Below, piece by piece: positions 24,913-36,639 of a stretch of DNA of 64,000 bases; positions within the stretch are counted from its first letter, which is position 1; the number at the start of each line of letters is the position of its first letter. A model generated the notes under the pieces. It had not been told where the DNA came from. It ran no database searches and worked only from the letters and a program-made list of their open reading frames with translations. A program made the translations under genes and the position numbers. Origin of the DNA: Siphonodentalium dalli (taxonomy: Eukaryota > Mollusca > Scaphopoda > Gadilida > Siphonodentaliidae); the NCBI GenBank assembly GCA_032622095.1, contig CP136068.1:127477989-127541988 (forward strand), given 5' to 3'.

Positions 24913-26134
24913 ACACTCTAAATACTATTTGGAATTAGCTGGTTCTCCATGACATTTTTTGGCTGTAGAACCGATTTGTAACCCACTTGTGCACTGCCAA
25001 TATGAAGAACATTTGGTTCTAAATCCAATGATTTGGTGTTACAGGCCACCAGAAACCGAAAATTGGCCACCAAGAACAAACAAATCAGCGCGAGATGGCG
25101 TAACGAACCGCGACACGTTGATATATACAGAGCGCCATATTTTTTTTATTTTCAACGAAGCTGCAAACGTTCATATGAATAATCATTTTTACTTGTTTAC
25201 TCTTGAATGGAGACAGTGTCACAAGTACATGTACAAGAGTGGCTGACAGAATCTGGTCTGCCATAGTTGTTTGGAGGTTTTTTTAGAGGCGATTAATATG
25301 TTATTATAATAACTTACCATTTGTTATATATTATAACTGGTGCTGTTCAGTCTGTTGACTCGAAATTTCAGTCTGGTAAAACAATTGCATATTGACATGT
25401 ATATGTAGCAGATGGTGCTTTTCTGTTACCCCAAAGAGAGATAGCTATAATCTGATATGCACATCTCCATCCTTGATGCATATAATGGGACTTTCCTGAT
25501 ATTAATTTCAAGTTTTGAACCATTTGAATGTGAGACCGACTCTCGTGTTTGGATATTCAGATGGAATTTGGTTTAAATAACTCTTCAACGGCGGATCAAT
25601 ATCCAAGCAGTTTTTGTTGTGTAATTGGTAATATATAATTTTGTATTCAAGCCAAAGTTGGTCCACTTTCTTACATATAAATAACGATTGCTATTCGGGG
25701 AGTCTCAATAAATAATCATTTGGTTCTTCATTTGATTCTAAAGGAAAAACCATGCATTTGGGATTTAATTTGGTTCTAAAGGAAGAATCATTTGGCTAGC
25801 TCAGAACCTTCTGGTTTACTAATTGGTTTCATTTGTAACCAATAATCGTATTTAGAACCTACTGGTTACAAGCACGGAACTGAATTTCAGAACCATCGGT
25901 TCTAGTATTTGGCTACGAGCGAAGAATCACAAGTACTCAACAGTCGTGTTCAGAACCTACTGGTTAACAATTGGTTCATCGTGGGGAATCAAGAAAAGTA
26001 AATTTGGTTATATGCTGGTTCCAACTGGCCTAGAGCCAACTTGTTCTATCGCTATACCATTGCAATAGCCAACAGTTCTCTATACGTTGGTTACAAATAT
26101 GGGACAATATGAAGACATATATTTCTAAGAGTGT
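24913..26134. mobile_element. Candidate TIR element rich in AGAACC/GGTTCT motifs
   Basis: The ends are TACACTCTAAATA (left) and TATTTCTAAGAGTGTA (right), an imperfect terminal inverted repeat. The ends and the 25.7-26.1 kb part are packed with short palindromic modules such as cagaaccttctggttt, agaacctactggtt and cagaaccatcggttctag. The arrangement resembles ACACTCTTAGAA-type MITEs with repeated GGTTCT/AGAACC motifs. The middle (about 25,000-25,700) is unrelated and may be an insertion. Confidence 0.5.
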
Positions 26135-26810
26135 ACGTTTATGGTAGTATGTCATGAAATTATGAACACTTTCTAACTGTAACCGTGCTGTCATAACCAT
26201 AAAAGTCGATGTTAGAAAAAATAACTGAAACCGTTCTATTATACTCGGTCAAATACACACAAATTAAACACACTCTTCACGACAGCGAATAGAAAAACCT
26301 TAACCAATATCGCAAACTTCCTGCGCGAAGCCCAGCGTATGATGGACCCCCCCCCCCATGAGGCTTTATCTCACAATTCTGTACCACTTCTTTCGACCCC
26401 GCGCGCCCTGAGGAAAAACACCAGATCATGCGCCAATACATTTAGCTGAAATCCACACATAAACCCACTCAGCCCTCGTCCCACTCCTTGATACCGCCAA
26501 ATATAGTGATCCTATCCCATTGACCACCCCATGATATTACTATATACATTTGTCGCTTTAGCCTGCCACCCCCTTTGCTAACAATGACACGCATGCGAAA
26601 CATTCTATTGTACTCAAAATTGTGTGTTAATTGTGTCTCAATTATGTCTGCTATGTACATGACGACTTCAGTGAAATTAAATATATCTGTCTATCTTGAT
26701 CTTGATACCGTCACAACGGTTAAGGTACCAACTTTTTCAGTTTGTACCAACAACTTCAGTTAAAGATATATATACAGACACACAGTCAATTGGTTTTCTC
26801 GAGCAACCAC
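26135..26810. other. Intergenic DNA with a C11 tract
   Basis: No gene seen. A run of 11 C lies at 26,347-26,357. Confidence 0.4.
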
Positions 26811-27041
26811 ATGTATCCCCCAACTACATGTACCCCCCAATTACATGTATCTCCAACTATACATGTATATCCGACTACATGTATTCCCAACTACATGTAC
26901 CCCCAACTACATGCATGTATGCCCAATTACATGTATCTCCAACTACATGTATCCCCAACTACATGCATGTATGCCCAATTACATGTATCTCCAACTACAT
27001 GTATCCCCAACTACATGTACCCCCAACTACATGTATCCCCA
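26811..27041. repeat. Minisatellite of ccaactacatgtatccc units
   Basis: About 14 imperfect 15-17 bp units (ccaactacatgtaccc, ccaattacatgtatct, ccaactacatgcatgtatg). A longer super-unit including the catgcatgtatgcccaatt variant occurs twice (near 26,910 and 26,960). The overlapping ORFs are artefacts. Confidence 0.9.
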
Positions 27042-27440
27042 GCTGGCCGATTGCATATACGATTAGTGTGTTCGTTGTGATTAATCTGGTAGATCGCGAG
27101 AAGCGTGAATTTTACGACTACAGTTGTAATTCTTTTCGAGATTTGCGAAGCATCTCAATATAATTTATATATCCGTGTATGAAGCGTACACACACGTTCG
27201 TTAATACCAGTCTTCTTGTTGATATATATTTGTGCATGGTATATTGTATACAAAGTAGTCTTGGGATCCAATGGAATCCAAAGTCAGTGACACTGGTTGC
27301 CATATACCCACATGGCTCGTATGTTGTTTCTTCTTCAGCTGCCATCTCTTGTACACACACCTGTGTTGGTTACTCCTCGTGAGACTTTGAATAGCAGCAG
27401 GGCTGTGTTTGAACCCGCGATATATCTTATTCGTCAGAGT

Positions 27441-27890
27441 CTGAGATATTGGAAAGCCTGCAAATAGCGTGTCTGTCATTTGCAGAATGAGGTCCCCAGA
27501 GGGTGAATTTAGTGACGCTACCCCGCATAGCGGGCTAGCATCACTAAATTCACCATCTGGGGACCTCATTCTGCTTAGGCCCTCAACTGCTATGGCAGAC
27601 ATGGGATCAAATTGAACTTCCCAGTTGAAATTGGTGATGTTCACCCATTGGGTGCCTCGATTATGGATTTTATCTTCTGCAAATTAGGGGATATAGAAAC
27701 TTCCCAGATGGGAAAACGTAACTAAAAATAATGTTAATTTGATACCATAGATACTTACCAGAGGATGAGGTCTAAGCAGAATGAGGTCCCCAGAGGGTGA
27801 ATTTAGTGATGCGGGATAGCGTCACTAAATTCACCCTCTGGAGACCTCATTCTGTAAATGACAGACACGCTATTTGCAGGCTTGGATATT
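27441..27890 (+). mobile_element. MITE, copy 2 of the caccctctggggacc family (nested palindromes)
   Basis: The outer arms gcctgcaaatagcgtgtctg...cagaatgaggtccccagagg and their reverse complement lie at both ends. Inside each end is a second inverted pair around tagtgacgctaccccgcatagcgggctagc and gatgcgggatagcg, so each terminus is itself a hairpin. The ~200-bp core matches 14,777-15,090 in opposite orientation. Confidence 0.8.
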
Positions 27891-28361
27891 GGCTGAGCTG
27901 GCTCACACATGGAGTCACACATGTTTATAAAATGTCAAAAACATGCAATTGATGGTAAACACGTTGCATTAAACCAGTCTCAACACACACCGGAGTTGAA
28001 GGTTGGGTGCATTAAACAGATAATGGCTACATTTTACCACACCCTTTGCCGTGATTTCAGTAACAAGAGTATGACCACGGCCAATATGACTGCGAGACAA
28101 AACGACATGATATGTGAAAGATGTTCATAAATAAAAAACGTGATCAAACTGCCTCAGTGTACACTCGGCAATGGATCGTTCATGTATACCATTTGGGACT
28201 ATGAATTTAAAATACATCGAATTATCTCTGATGAACAACTTTCGTACCCAAATGTTTAGAAAATTGCTGGAGCTCGAACGTCAGTTTGTCATTCCACATT
28301 TTCTACGGTTGTGACGACAAGACAATGTGTTGATGCCAACACTCAGACGGAGATACATGTA
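27891..28361. other. No gene supported
   Basis: A short + strand ORF (27,909-28,130) opens with ATG GAG TCA but shows no domain or splice context. I see no repeats in this stretch. Confidence 0.3.
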
Positions 28362-28811
28362 TATGTCACCCGCCATATCAAATCCAGTCGTAAGTCGGGA
28401 TTTTTTTTACCCTGTGCCAATGCATTCTCTTATATATGCGAGTCGACCATAGGTCGCCTCGCATATATATAAGAGAATGCATTGGCCTAACAATTTTTTA
28501 TCACTTTTTTTTAAATAAATGTTTCTTACAATTTTTAGGACATAAAATAAAAAAACATCCATTACCCTGCAGGGAGCCCCACACATATATAGAAGCATAT
28601 AGAAGAGTGTCGTCTGCTCATGTTTGTCTGGGGCTCTGTATGGGTGAAATTATAAAATTGTTAAAGAATACAAGAAATAATTGTTAGGCCAATGCATTCT
28701 CTTATATATGCGAGGCGACCTATGGTCGACTCGCATATATAAGATAATGCATTGGCACAGGGTAAACAAAATCCCGACTTACGACTGGATTTGATATGGC
28801 TGGTCACATAT
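28362..28811 (+). mobile_element. MITE with subterminal hairpins, complete copy
   Basis: ~45-bp TIRs (tgtcacccgccatatcaaat...gtaagtcgggattt and its complement) enclose two copies of the ccaatgcattctc hairpin, one just inside each end. The ~170-bp core contains taccctgcagggagcccc and gtcgtctgctcatg. The same organisation recurs at 54,814-55,570 with the core inverted. The flanks are TATA-rich, and a TA-type target duplication is possible. Confidence 0.85.
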
Positions 28812-28912
28812 AGTCAACGAATGACTAACAACTTAAACGAAAGAAACAGATCTTGTTTCTCTTCCATATCCTGTATCACAAGCCATGGACACATTTATTC
28901 AGGTTGAACAAG

Positions 28913-29030
28913 TTGAGCCAGTTGCGCTAAAATAGTTTACTCATGTTCAGACAGTTGCGCTATAAAATAATCTACTCATGTTGAGCCAGTTGCGCTATAA
29001 AATAATCTACTCATGTTGAGCCAGTTGCCC
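28913..29030. repeat. 35-bp tandem repeat, about 4 copies
   Basis: The unit is gagccagttgcgctataaaa plus taatctactcatgtt. The first copy is diverged (gctaaaatagttt) and the last is truncated. Confidence 0.9.
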
Positions 29031-29955
29031 CAAAAACAATCGCCAAAATGTCTCGCTCCGACGTTCGTACTCAGATTTCATAAATTGTTGTATATACCTC
29101 GCTTGCCTTGTCTATAAGTTTCACGGAGAATATGCTAATTTTAATTTATTTGTTGTTCTATATATGTCTATCATGCCATTTATTATTCCTTTTCATGAAA
29201 ACAAAACAATACTAAGTCGAAGATTTAATTTAATAAAATTTCTTATGCATCAATTTGGAGATGAGTTGTTACCAGAGTATAGGTTATAATTGTGATAGTT
29301 ACGTTACGGGAACTGTGTTCCGATAGCGTATTGTGCGATAATCGCCAACCAATCCAACAGAAGTTAATATTCGAGTTAGAAAAGTTCAGCACGGTGTTCG
29401 AAGAGAAACGTTTACAAAACAGTGTTTGTGAGTTGACGATGCTGGTTGGGTGAGAGGCGACATTCGTTGTCACACACTCGACCACCAACAGTTAACTGAT
29501 GCATTGAAATACGACTCACACCAGATTCATAAACTATTATAGATATCTTGTGAATGCCAAAAAACAGATATAATATTAAAAATTACTTGACCTATTTCGA
29601 TCTGAAGCCATGGTAATTTGAATTGTATGTTGACAATTGATCGTCCCCCCCCCCCCGACAACGAATGCTATCTATTTTCACATGCTGGATATTCAAGGGG
29701 TACGTCTTTTCTCTCCGATGCGATCATTACTACGACAGAGCTTCTGATTGCAACATTGCAGATCGATATATCTAGCTGTCAGAGACGAAACCTATGTTAA
29801 TTACAAGCATGTCAAATTTCAACATCTAAATAGTTATTCTCACATAATCATACAAGTCACATTTCCTCCGCTTTACAGAATAAGCAATTCAACGCAACTG
29901 CGAAATATCACATGGCCATTCTGGTTTTGTAAATCACAGATTACGTATATAAGGG
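29031..29955. other. Intergenic DNA with a C12 tract
   Basis: No gene supported. A run of 12 C lies at 29,645-29,656. Confidence 0.4.
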
Positions 29956-29956
29956 T

Positions 29957-30041
29957 TAGAGCACAAGAATTGTTCTTTACCATAATAAATCGAGTCGAAG
30001 AGGATATTTATTCTGGTAAAGAACTATTCGCGTGCTCTGAT
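29957..30041. repeat. Imperfect ~85-bp hairpin
   Basis: ttagagcacaagaattgttc...taccataataaat pairs with atttattctggta...gaactattcgcgtgctctga. It is probably a small palindromic MITE. Confidence 0.65.
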
Positions 30042-30772
30042 TGACTTAGAGCACAATTGATCCCACATAATGCAATAAACTGGAAAAGTGCCGTTGAGCG
30101 TGTTTTGAGCACGACGCACAATCCGTTCGCTGACCGCGATTGGACACAATAGCCGGTTAGCCACGCCCAACATCGTGATTAACATGTACTGATCGCCGTT
30201 GATGTGAACAGATATGTCCGAAACAACACGGACTGGTCCCACTTTGAAGCGCCCGTGCGATTTGTCTGTTATGAGTTGTGTGCGCCTAACAATGAGATAA
30301 TCGATGAACTATTCCTTCGCCAGCCTTGGGAATTGGTGTGGTTTACCAAAAATCAGTGAACGATTGTAACAATGGGATTTTGCTCTAATATTATTTACGA
30401 GCGTGGTGATCATATACACATGGCACAGTAAATATACTTGTCAGCAATTGTTGCAACATAACATTTGGCTTTAGCTAAGGTACTGTTCAGACTAATTATC
30501 TGACATTTCCCAGCAATTAATACGAACCCTTCTGTACTTGTATTTGTCTTTACTGTTGTCTATCGTCTGCACATTTGTTCTGAAAACCCCTCCGAATGAA
30601 TAATATACCAATCCAATATATAGTGTTATAACTGAGTGGGATAATCCATTCAGTATAGAAATGGTCAAATCATTTCATGCTCAGCCCACTCACCCCACTG
30701 TCGCACTGTTTTGTCTTTAACTGTGCTTGCAGTTCGTACAGTATTTCCATTTCATTTCTCGTTAGTTCTTTG
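30042..30772. other. No gene seen
   Basis: AT-rich, low-information DNA. A tttacgagcgt block lies at 30,394-30,404. Confidence 0.4.
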
Positions 30773-31722
30773 TTAAGGACTTTGTCAACCCATTTCCCCC
30801 AAAATTTGATGGAGTAAAACTAACGGATTCTGTTCATTTATATTAGTAATCAGTACTAATCACATTAACCAAGTCAATGAATGCACCATTTTAAGAGTAT
30901 AATTCATGATGGATTATCTTAGAAAAACAAAATGTGAACTTTATAGAGGTTTTTTAAATTATTTTTTTCGAACCCAAATACAACAAACACAAAGTCCATA
31001 ACTAAGAAAAAATATGGGAATGTGTGCTGAACAATAAAAATATATTCATATTTACCAAGCATTCTTTGAAAAATATACTCAGAACCACTTGTTTACAAAT
31101 GGTAGATTAACTTTCTCAGTAATGCTGTCCAGAAGATTACACTTGATGGGTGGATTATAGGTCACCTTGTGCCCAGTGTTACTGGGAATGTTATCAGTGT
31201 GTGTGCCAGCCTGTGGCCACTTGACCATAAGGGATTATTCCATGATTGGTGACCTATTTAGTGGTTACAGGGTGGTCTGCTAAATTGAAGCTTAAGAAAT
31301 TATTTTGTTAACTCACCACTGTCAATAGTTAACCAATTGCTGCCAGCTCTCAGTTAACTTGAACCATGTTGGGGAAGTAATTCTGGCATTTGTTAACAAC
31401 TGGTTCTATGTAATGTTTTCAAAGAACACTTGGTAAATATGAATATATTTTTATTGTTCATCATTCTTCACAGTATTCACTACACATTTCCATATCTTTT
31501 TCTTAGAAATTGATTTCGTCTTTGTTGGATTTGGGTTCGAAAAAAATATTTTTTAAAACCTCTATAAAGTTCACATTTTGTATTTCTAAGATAATTCACC
31601 ACTAATTATACTGTTAAAATGGTGCATTGGTTTGGTTGCTGTGATTACTAATAAAAGTGAGCACAATCCATTATTTTGACTCCATTAAATTTGGGTTGAA
31701 ATTGGGTTAGCAAAGTCATTAA
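30773..31722. mobile_element. Long-TIR MITE (~950 bp)
   Basis: The left arm (30,773-31,075) and right arm (31,417-31,722) are inverted copies. Paired blocks include actttgtcaaccca/tgggttagcaaagt, gaatgcaccattttaa/ttaaaatggtgcatt, aaaatgtgaactttatagagg/cctctataaagttcacattt and aataaaaatatattcatatttacca and its complement. The arms are ~85% alike by eye, and no ORF lies between them. Confidence 0.85.
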
Positions 31723-32350
31723 AGTAGATGTACTGGTCATCGGTGACTAATATTTACGAGCGTTGATATTATTATTATTTTTTTTTTATTTTTTATTTTT
31801 TTATTGAATCAGTCAGATGATTAACATACATAATGAATGGTTGTACAAAATACAAAATATAGATAGATAATATTCATCTGATACATACATTCAGGCATAC
31901 ACTCATTCACTCGCTCACGCTTGCACTCTTACTTACATCAACGGGCATTCTGTGGCTCTAAACAGGCGATCGGGCAATGAGTTGGAGTTTTAATTCACGT
32001 TAAAACATGTTATTTTTATTTTTGTTTCGGTTTAGCACGACACTCACTGAAGGGTGACTATAATTTCTATAATTATAATTGAAGAGAGTAAGAGGTAGAA
32101 CGGAAACATAATTCTTAAAGGAAAAACCGCGAGTCTGATGAGCATATATCAAGAAATCTTTGCTTCATTTTTATTTATAGCGCTTTCTATCTGAAACCAG
32201 TTTTTCTCAAATTCTGCAATTTTCATATTACAACGAGCATTGAATTTGTCACATCTATACCTGTATTTGAGGGTTGTTATAAAAGATTTGATATTATAAT
32301 AGACATGCTAGATACAGTAACATATATGTCAGTTACAATATATTTATTAA

Positions 32351-32865
32351 GTAGATCATGCCATGAATCTGTACTCTGGCTAACACCCGTAGAGATCATA
32401 TTGCACTAGTAAAAAACCTTGGAACTTTTTGAAGTTTTGACAGGGAACCTTATACAGTCGAAAACATAACGCGGGAAATATATTTCTTAGTTATTATGCG
32501 TTCCTTGATAATGTGCTTCACAGTTGGGGAAGGTTCCAACTCGAACTTTCACCATTTATCCCCGATTTAAATACATTTGTGATCGATTTTGCTTTGCGTC
32601 GCTTACAACTGAGGAATTTCTCCTGGTTAACTAATTCATTGTTTAATGCGATATCGGCTCACAAATACAACGGAAAAGCATGCAATTTTGAATTTGGACT
32701 CTCACCTACAGTTATGCACATTATTAAGAAATATATAATAACTAAGAAATATATTTCCCGCGTTATGTTTTCGACTTTATAAGGTTCCCTGCCAAAACCT
32801 CAAAAAGTTCCAAGGTTTTGTACTCTACGGGCGTCAGCCAGAATAGAAATTTATGCCATGATCAA
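32351..32865 (+). mobile_element. TIR element family R2, fuller copy (514 bp)
   Basis: The ends are gatcatgccatgaat and its complement atttatgccatgatc. Arms of ~150 bp follow (cgtagagatcat, ccttggaactttttgaagtt, tgacagggaaccttata, cgaaaacataacgcgggaaa) and recur inverted at 32,745-32,850. It is related to 18,589-18,866. Confidence 0.85.
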
Positions 32866-33317
32866 CAACATAAGACCCTCTGGAATTAACTCATTTCATG
32901 CAATATGCCCATGCAGTTCCGTATCCATTATGTATTCTAGAATTTATATACATGTATATAAAAACAATTACGAGCGTGGATACTATAATATAGATTGATA
33001 AAGTAACATAATTATCAGTTGCAACAAAAGATTGTCTGGAATTAACTCATTTCATGCAATGCCCAGTTCCGAATCCATTATATATCTATTCTAGCATTTA
33101 CATATAAAAAAAACCAGTCGGCGTATAGTAAACACCTATATATCATTTCGTTGGCGAAGTCCTTGTGCTCGCGGTATCTCTACCCGTCTATATTCATCAT
33201 TTGAGAATTCCGCTCCCGTATATCAGTGTTATCTGTCTAGGGTGTTTTGTGCTGTAAGATCAGTAGAGGAAACATATGGTGCTTCTGTGGGGATGTAGAT
33301 AGGCAGGGACGTGGCGA

Positions 33318-33640
33318 CCATAGCCGTACGGGTCAAGGGTTGCAGCAAACCAAATGTTTTGAAGGCTCAACATTCGGGCAATTGGAAATATTTTCGGGCA
33401 AATTCGGGCAAATTTCAGCAAATTGAATAGTATTTCAATGGGAAATTGTGGCAAATTACAGTATTTTTCACATTTCTGTTCTAATTATACATATTTAAGG
33501 TTAATTTGAATCTATGTTCAGTTTGTTGTTATATTTATGTGTATATACATGGCATATACTACAAAACTCTGTTACAATCATGAATATATCATTTTTTTTA
33601 AATTCGGGCAAAAATTCTCACCCCGCGTCCGTACGGCTAT
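33318..33640. mobile_element. Candidate short TIR element (catagccgtacgg)
   Basis: CATAGCCGTACGGG at 33,318 and CCGTACGGCTATG at 33,628 are inverted. Between them attcgggcaaattcgggcaa motifs recur on both sides. This style of TIR and subterminal repeat is seen in hAT-like MITEs, but I could not find an 8-bp target duplication. Confidence 0.45.
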
Positions 33641-33978
33641 GTATGATGGCGACAGGGGTTTGGGCCCGGGTAGGGGTGTCCCAACAGTTGAAAAAATTAA
33701 TGTCCGACACATCATTAGTTGGACATTTCAGACTATAGTAGAAGGTTGAATTTGTTCTGATAGTTTGCTATTTCAATCAGTGTTTAGTGTGAAAATAGTT
33801 GTTTTTGGACCGAAAGTCGGATATTATCCTACTTTATTGGACTGAAATGGGAATAAATTGCAAATTTCCAACCGAAAAGAGTGTTATGTTCGAAAACATG
33901 GGATACCAGTTAGAAAATACCAACCAAGTGGGGGGATGCAACAAATAAAAATCTCACAAATTTCATCACAAGGTGAAA

Positions 33979-33992
33979 GGGGGGGGGGGGGG
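33979..33992. repeat. G14 tract
   Basis: A run of 14 G, one of five G/C homopolymers of 11 or more in the window. Confidence 0.95.
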
Positions 33993-34517
33993 TGCTCAAA
34001 TGAAAATCTCGAACATGGAAATCTCAGTCTGCTTCAAAGGGATGCAGTTTAAATTCCCAGATGGACACTACCACGTCCATGTGTGTACATATATGGTATG
34101 TAGGGACGTGTCTAGAGGGAGTTTGGTAGGGGTTATAAACTAAATTGTAAACCATCATAACAATAGCTGTGGACACACGTACCACAGTAGCAATGATATA
34201 GTATACGTCTGACAATTTATTATGGTGGAGTTTGGTGACAATTGTGTGACAATAAGTCTGTGCCATAGCAAGCCATGTTGCCCGCTGAGTTTCCGCACAA
34301 TGAGTTGACTGGACCAATTAACCCATTGCGTTTCACCAATGTTGATCTCTTCTCATTACGTTTTGCTACATTGCATTCTCTATTTTATATATAATTGCAC
34401 GATCGATCGTCCATAATTGTGTTTTACCGTGGTATTTCCTCATTCCCTCACATATCATGCACGTATAGTATTTTATTGATATGCTCTCACTACTTATATT
34501 AATTCCATGCGTATTAA

Positions 34518-34966
34518 CCCTTTGAGTGCCAGGTCCGATTTTTGTATCAACCCATATACCCTGTGCCAATGCATTCTCTTATATATGCGAGTCGACCATA
34601 GGTCGCCTCGCATATATAGGAGAATGCATTGGCCTAACAATTTTTCATCATTTGTTATTATATTTTAGAATTTTTTAGAATTTTAATAATTTTTTCTTAT
34701 ATTCTTTAACAGACTTATTTTGTAGGTTTAGTGCCAGGGAATCTTACGTTTTTCATGGGCATCAAACTTATTACTATGAATACTTGGTGATAGTTTTGAG
34801 TTATAACATGCCCCTAAGGTTTTATCCAGTTTGTTTTTAAATTCGTTATAGCATGCTTAAGCATACCCAAAAACAATTCAACCAAAAAAAAATAAAAAAA
34901 AATTTAGGGCCGATTTTACAGATCGTAAATTAGGGCCGATAAGATCGGCCCCTGGCACTGAAAGGG
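34518..34966. mobile_element. piggyBac-like MITE with TTAA target sites
   Basis: TTAA (34,514-34,517) precedes CCCTTTGAGTGCCAGG, and CCTGGCACTGAAAGGG precedes TTAA (34,967-34,970). A TTAA target duplication with CCCTTT-type TIRs is characteristic of piggyBac-superfamily elements. A gggccgat...gatcggcccc block lies inside the right end. Non-coding. Confidence 0.8.
34558..34640. mobile_element. ccaatgcattctc hairpin, solo copy nested in the piggyBac-like MITE
   Basis: accctgtgccaatgcattct...tcgaccataggtcgc...agaatgcattggcctaac. It is the same hairpin as at 21,369 and at the ends of 28,362-28,811. Confidence 0.8.
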
Positions 34967-35294
34967 TTAAGACAGTTCCCCAATTGCGTTTTTAATTTTG
35001 CGAAGTTTAGTTCTACGAATAATTCCGCTAACATTATCATGTGGGCCGATGAAGCTGTGAACTGCAGCTGAAAGAAATTAACTGGAATAAACAAAGCGAA
35101 CAATATACACAAGGAGCAAAACAAGGAAAAAGGCTGATCATAACGAACTTTGGAAGACTCATTGTGCGAATATGCAGCGGGCGACATGGCTAGCTATGGC
35201 ACATTAATTGTGACGAACAATTGTCACCAAACTCCACCATAAATTGTCACACCCACTATGACATAGCTACTGTGGTACGTGTGTCCGCAGCCAA

Positions 35295-35910
35295 TATTAA
35301 CATATATATTAACATTCTTGTTGTTGTCAGGAGTGAGTCAGACATGAATTTTCCAACAATTGAAACTTTTTACCAGAGTTCGATTTGTGGGTGAGACACT
35401 GAACACTCTCTGTTGCCACAACCCTGGATGCTACTTTGCTACGTTGCATATATGACATAGGTATATAGAAGGGGGCACTGTAAGTCACAACGCTATATAC
35501 TAGATTAAACGTATTGAGTAAAATGTTCATATACATGTAGACTGTAGACTTAGATGCCCACATAATAATCTTGGTCTTAATTTCCATTCCAACAACAGAC
35601 TCAAAACACAATATTGTTCATGAGCTGTGTCATCCAATAGAGGACCATATATATATTCCGCCAAAAATACGAACACGTAGCATTAAAGACCCATTTAACT
35701 TTTGAGTCACTGATTATTTTTTATAGTGCCTTGATATACGGTTTTAATAACAATCTATGCCATAAAATATAATTAAAATACTACAATTCATCACCATTTG
35801 GAACGTCTGTGTCTCAGAAGGTGCCAATAGAGTAATAGAACATAGCTGAATCATAGAAACATTTCACGCGTTTTGGCTCCCAGAATGCAACAGAATTCAT
35901 TCTTTAGTTT
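35295..35910. other. Intergenic DNA, with one dispersed block
   Basis: At ~35,688 taaagacccatttaactttt, gagtcactgattattttt and agtgccttgat resemble 14,195-14,240 and 54,755-54,790. This is a short dispersed repeat. No gene. Confidence 0.5.
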
Positions 35911-36365
35911 ATTATACCACCTGTTTTAAAAAAGGGGGTATACTGTCTTGCACCTGTTTGTCCGTCCGTGTGTCCGCGAATCCGTGTGTCCATGCGTTCG
36001 TCCGTACATCCGACCGCCCGATGTCTGTTCATGTCATACCTTGAACAATAGTCCTCGGATCTCAATAACATTTGGTATGGATGTTAACTAGAATGGGTAC
36101 ATTCAATAGAGGATTCATTGTTATGATCGAGTTTTCCATTCTAGAGTTATTGATCTTTGTTTATCTGGAAATGTTAGTGCATTGGTCCGACCTATGTCGG
36201 TTCATGCCATAATTTGAACAGTAATGCTCGGATCTCAATGAAATTTGGTATGGATGTTCATCACTATGAGGACATTCAACGGCGTGTTCAATAGTTTTGT
36301 TTAGGATTTTCGTTCTATAGTTATTCATCTTTGTTTATATGAAAATGATGATTTTTGTGTCCATC
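35911..36365. repeat. tataccacc...ggggtata dispersed repeat with two internal halves
   Basis: It starts attataccacctgtttt...aagggggtata, then a gtccgtccgtgtgtccgcg run. Two ~170-bp halves follow, sharing tgttcatg.cata..ttgaaca, cggatctcaat.a.atttgg and tatggatgtt. Repeats of this type are common in lophotrochozoan genomes. A related block, gagcttcc.ctttcaaatggtata, at 36,480 recurs at 55,870. Confidence 0.65.
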
Positions 36366-36564
36366 TATCTTAGTATATCAGTCATTGGTTATAGATATGC
36401 CCACACTAGGCGGTATGTATGCCAAAACAACATTTTCACAGTTTTTTACATCGAATAAGTTGAATATACAATGTTCTGGAGCTTCCGCTTTCAAATGGTA
36501 TATCATATGGCATATATTTTATATGCTGTTATCTGATTGGCTTAAAGAAAAATCATGGATTCCT

Positions 36565-36622
36565 AGATGTGTGAAATATAGCTAAAAGTACATCTGTACT
36601 TTTAGCTATATTTCACACATCT
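36565..36622. repeat. Perfect 27-bp-arm palindrome
   Basis: agatgtgtgaaatatagcta...gtac, loop atct, then the exact complement. The short loop makes a stable cruciform possible. Confidence 0.9.
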
Positions 36623-36639
36623 GGGATTTTTCTTAAAAG

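Larger units (their letters stand above)
34162..35294. mobile_element. TIR element (~1.13 kb) hosting nested insertions
   Basis: Left arm agctgtggacacacgtaccacagtagc (34,167) to tttggtgacaattgtg, ttgcccgctgagtttccgcacaatgagt; the right arm (35,155-35,292) is the reverse complement, ending gctactgtggtacgtgtgtc. The centre contains the piggyBac-like MITE and its own nested hairpin. No transposase ORF. Confidence 0.8.

Noticed and set aside
27201-27644. 147-codon - strand ORF
   Set aside because: It runs through the terminal palindrome of a MITE and has no domain.
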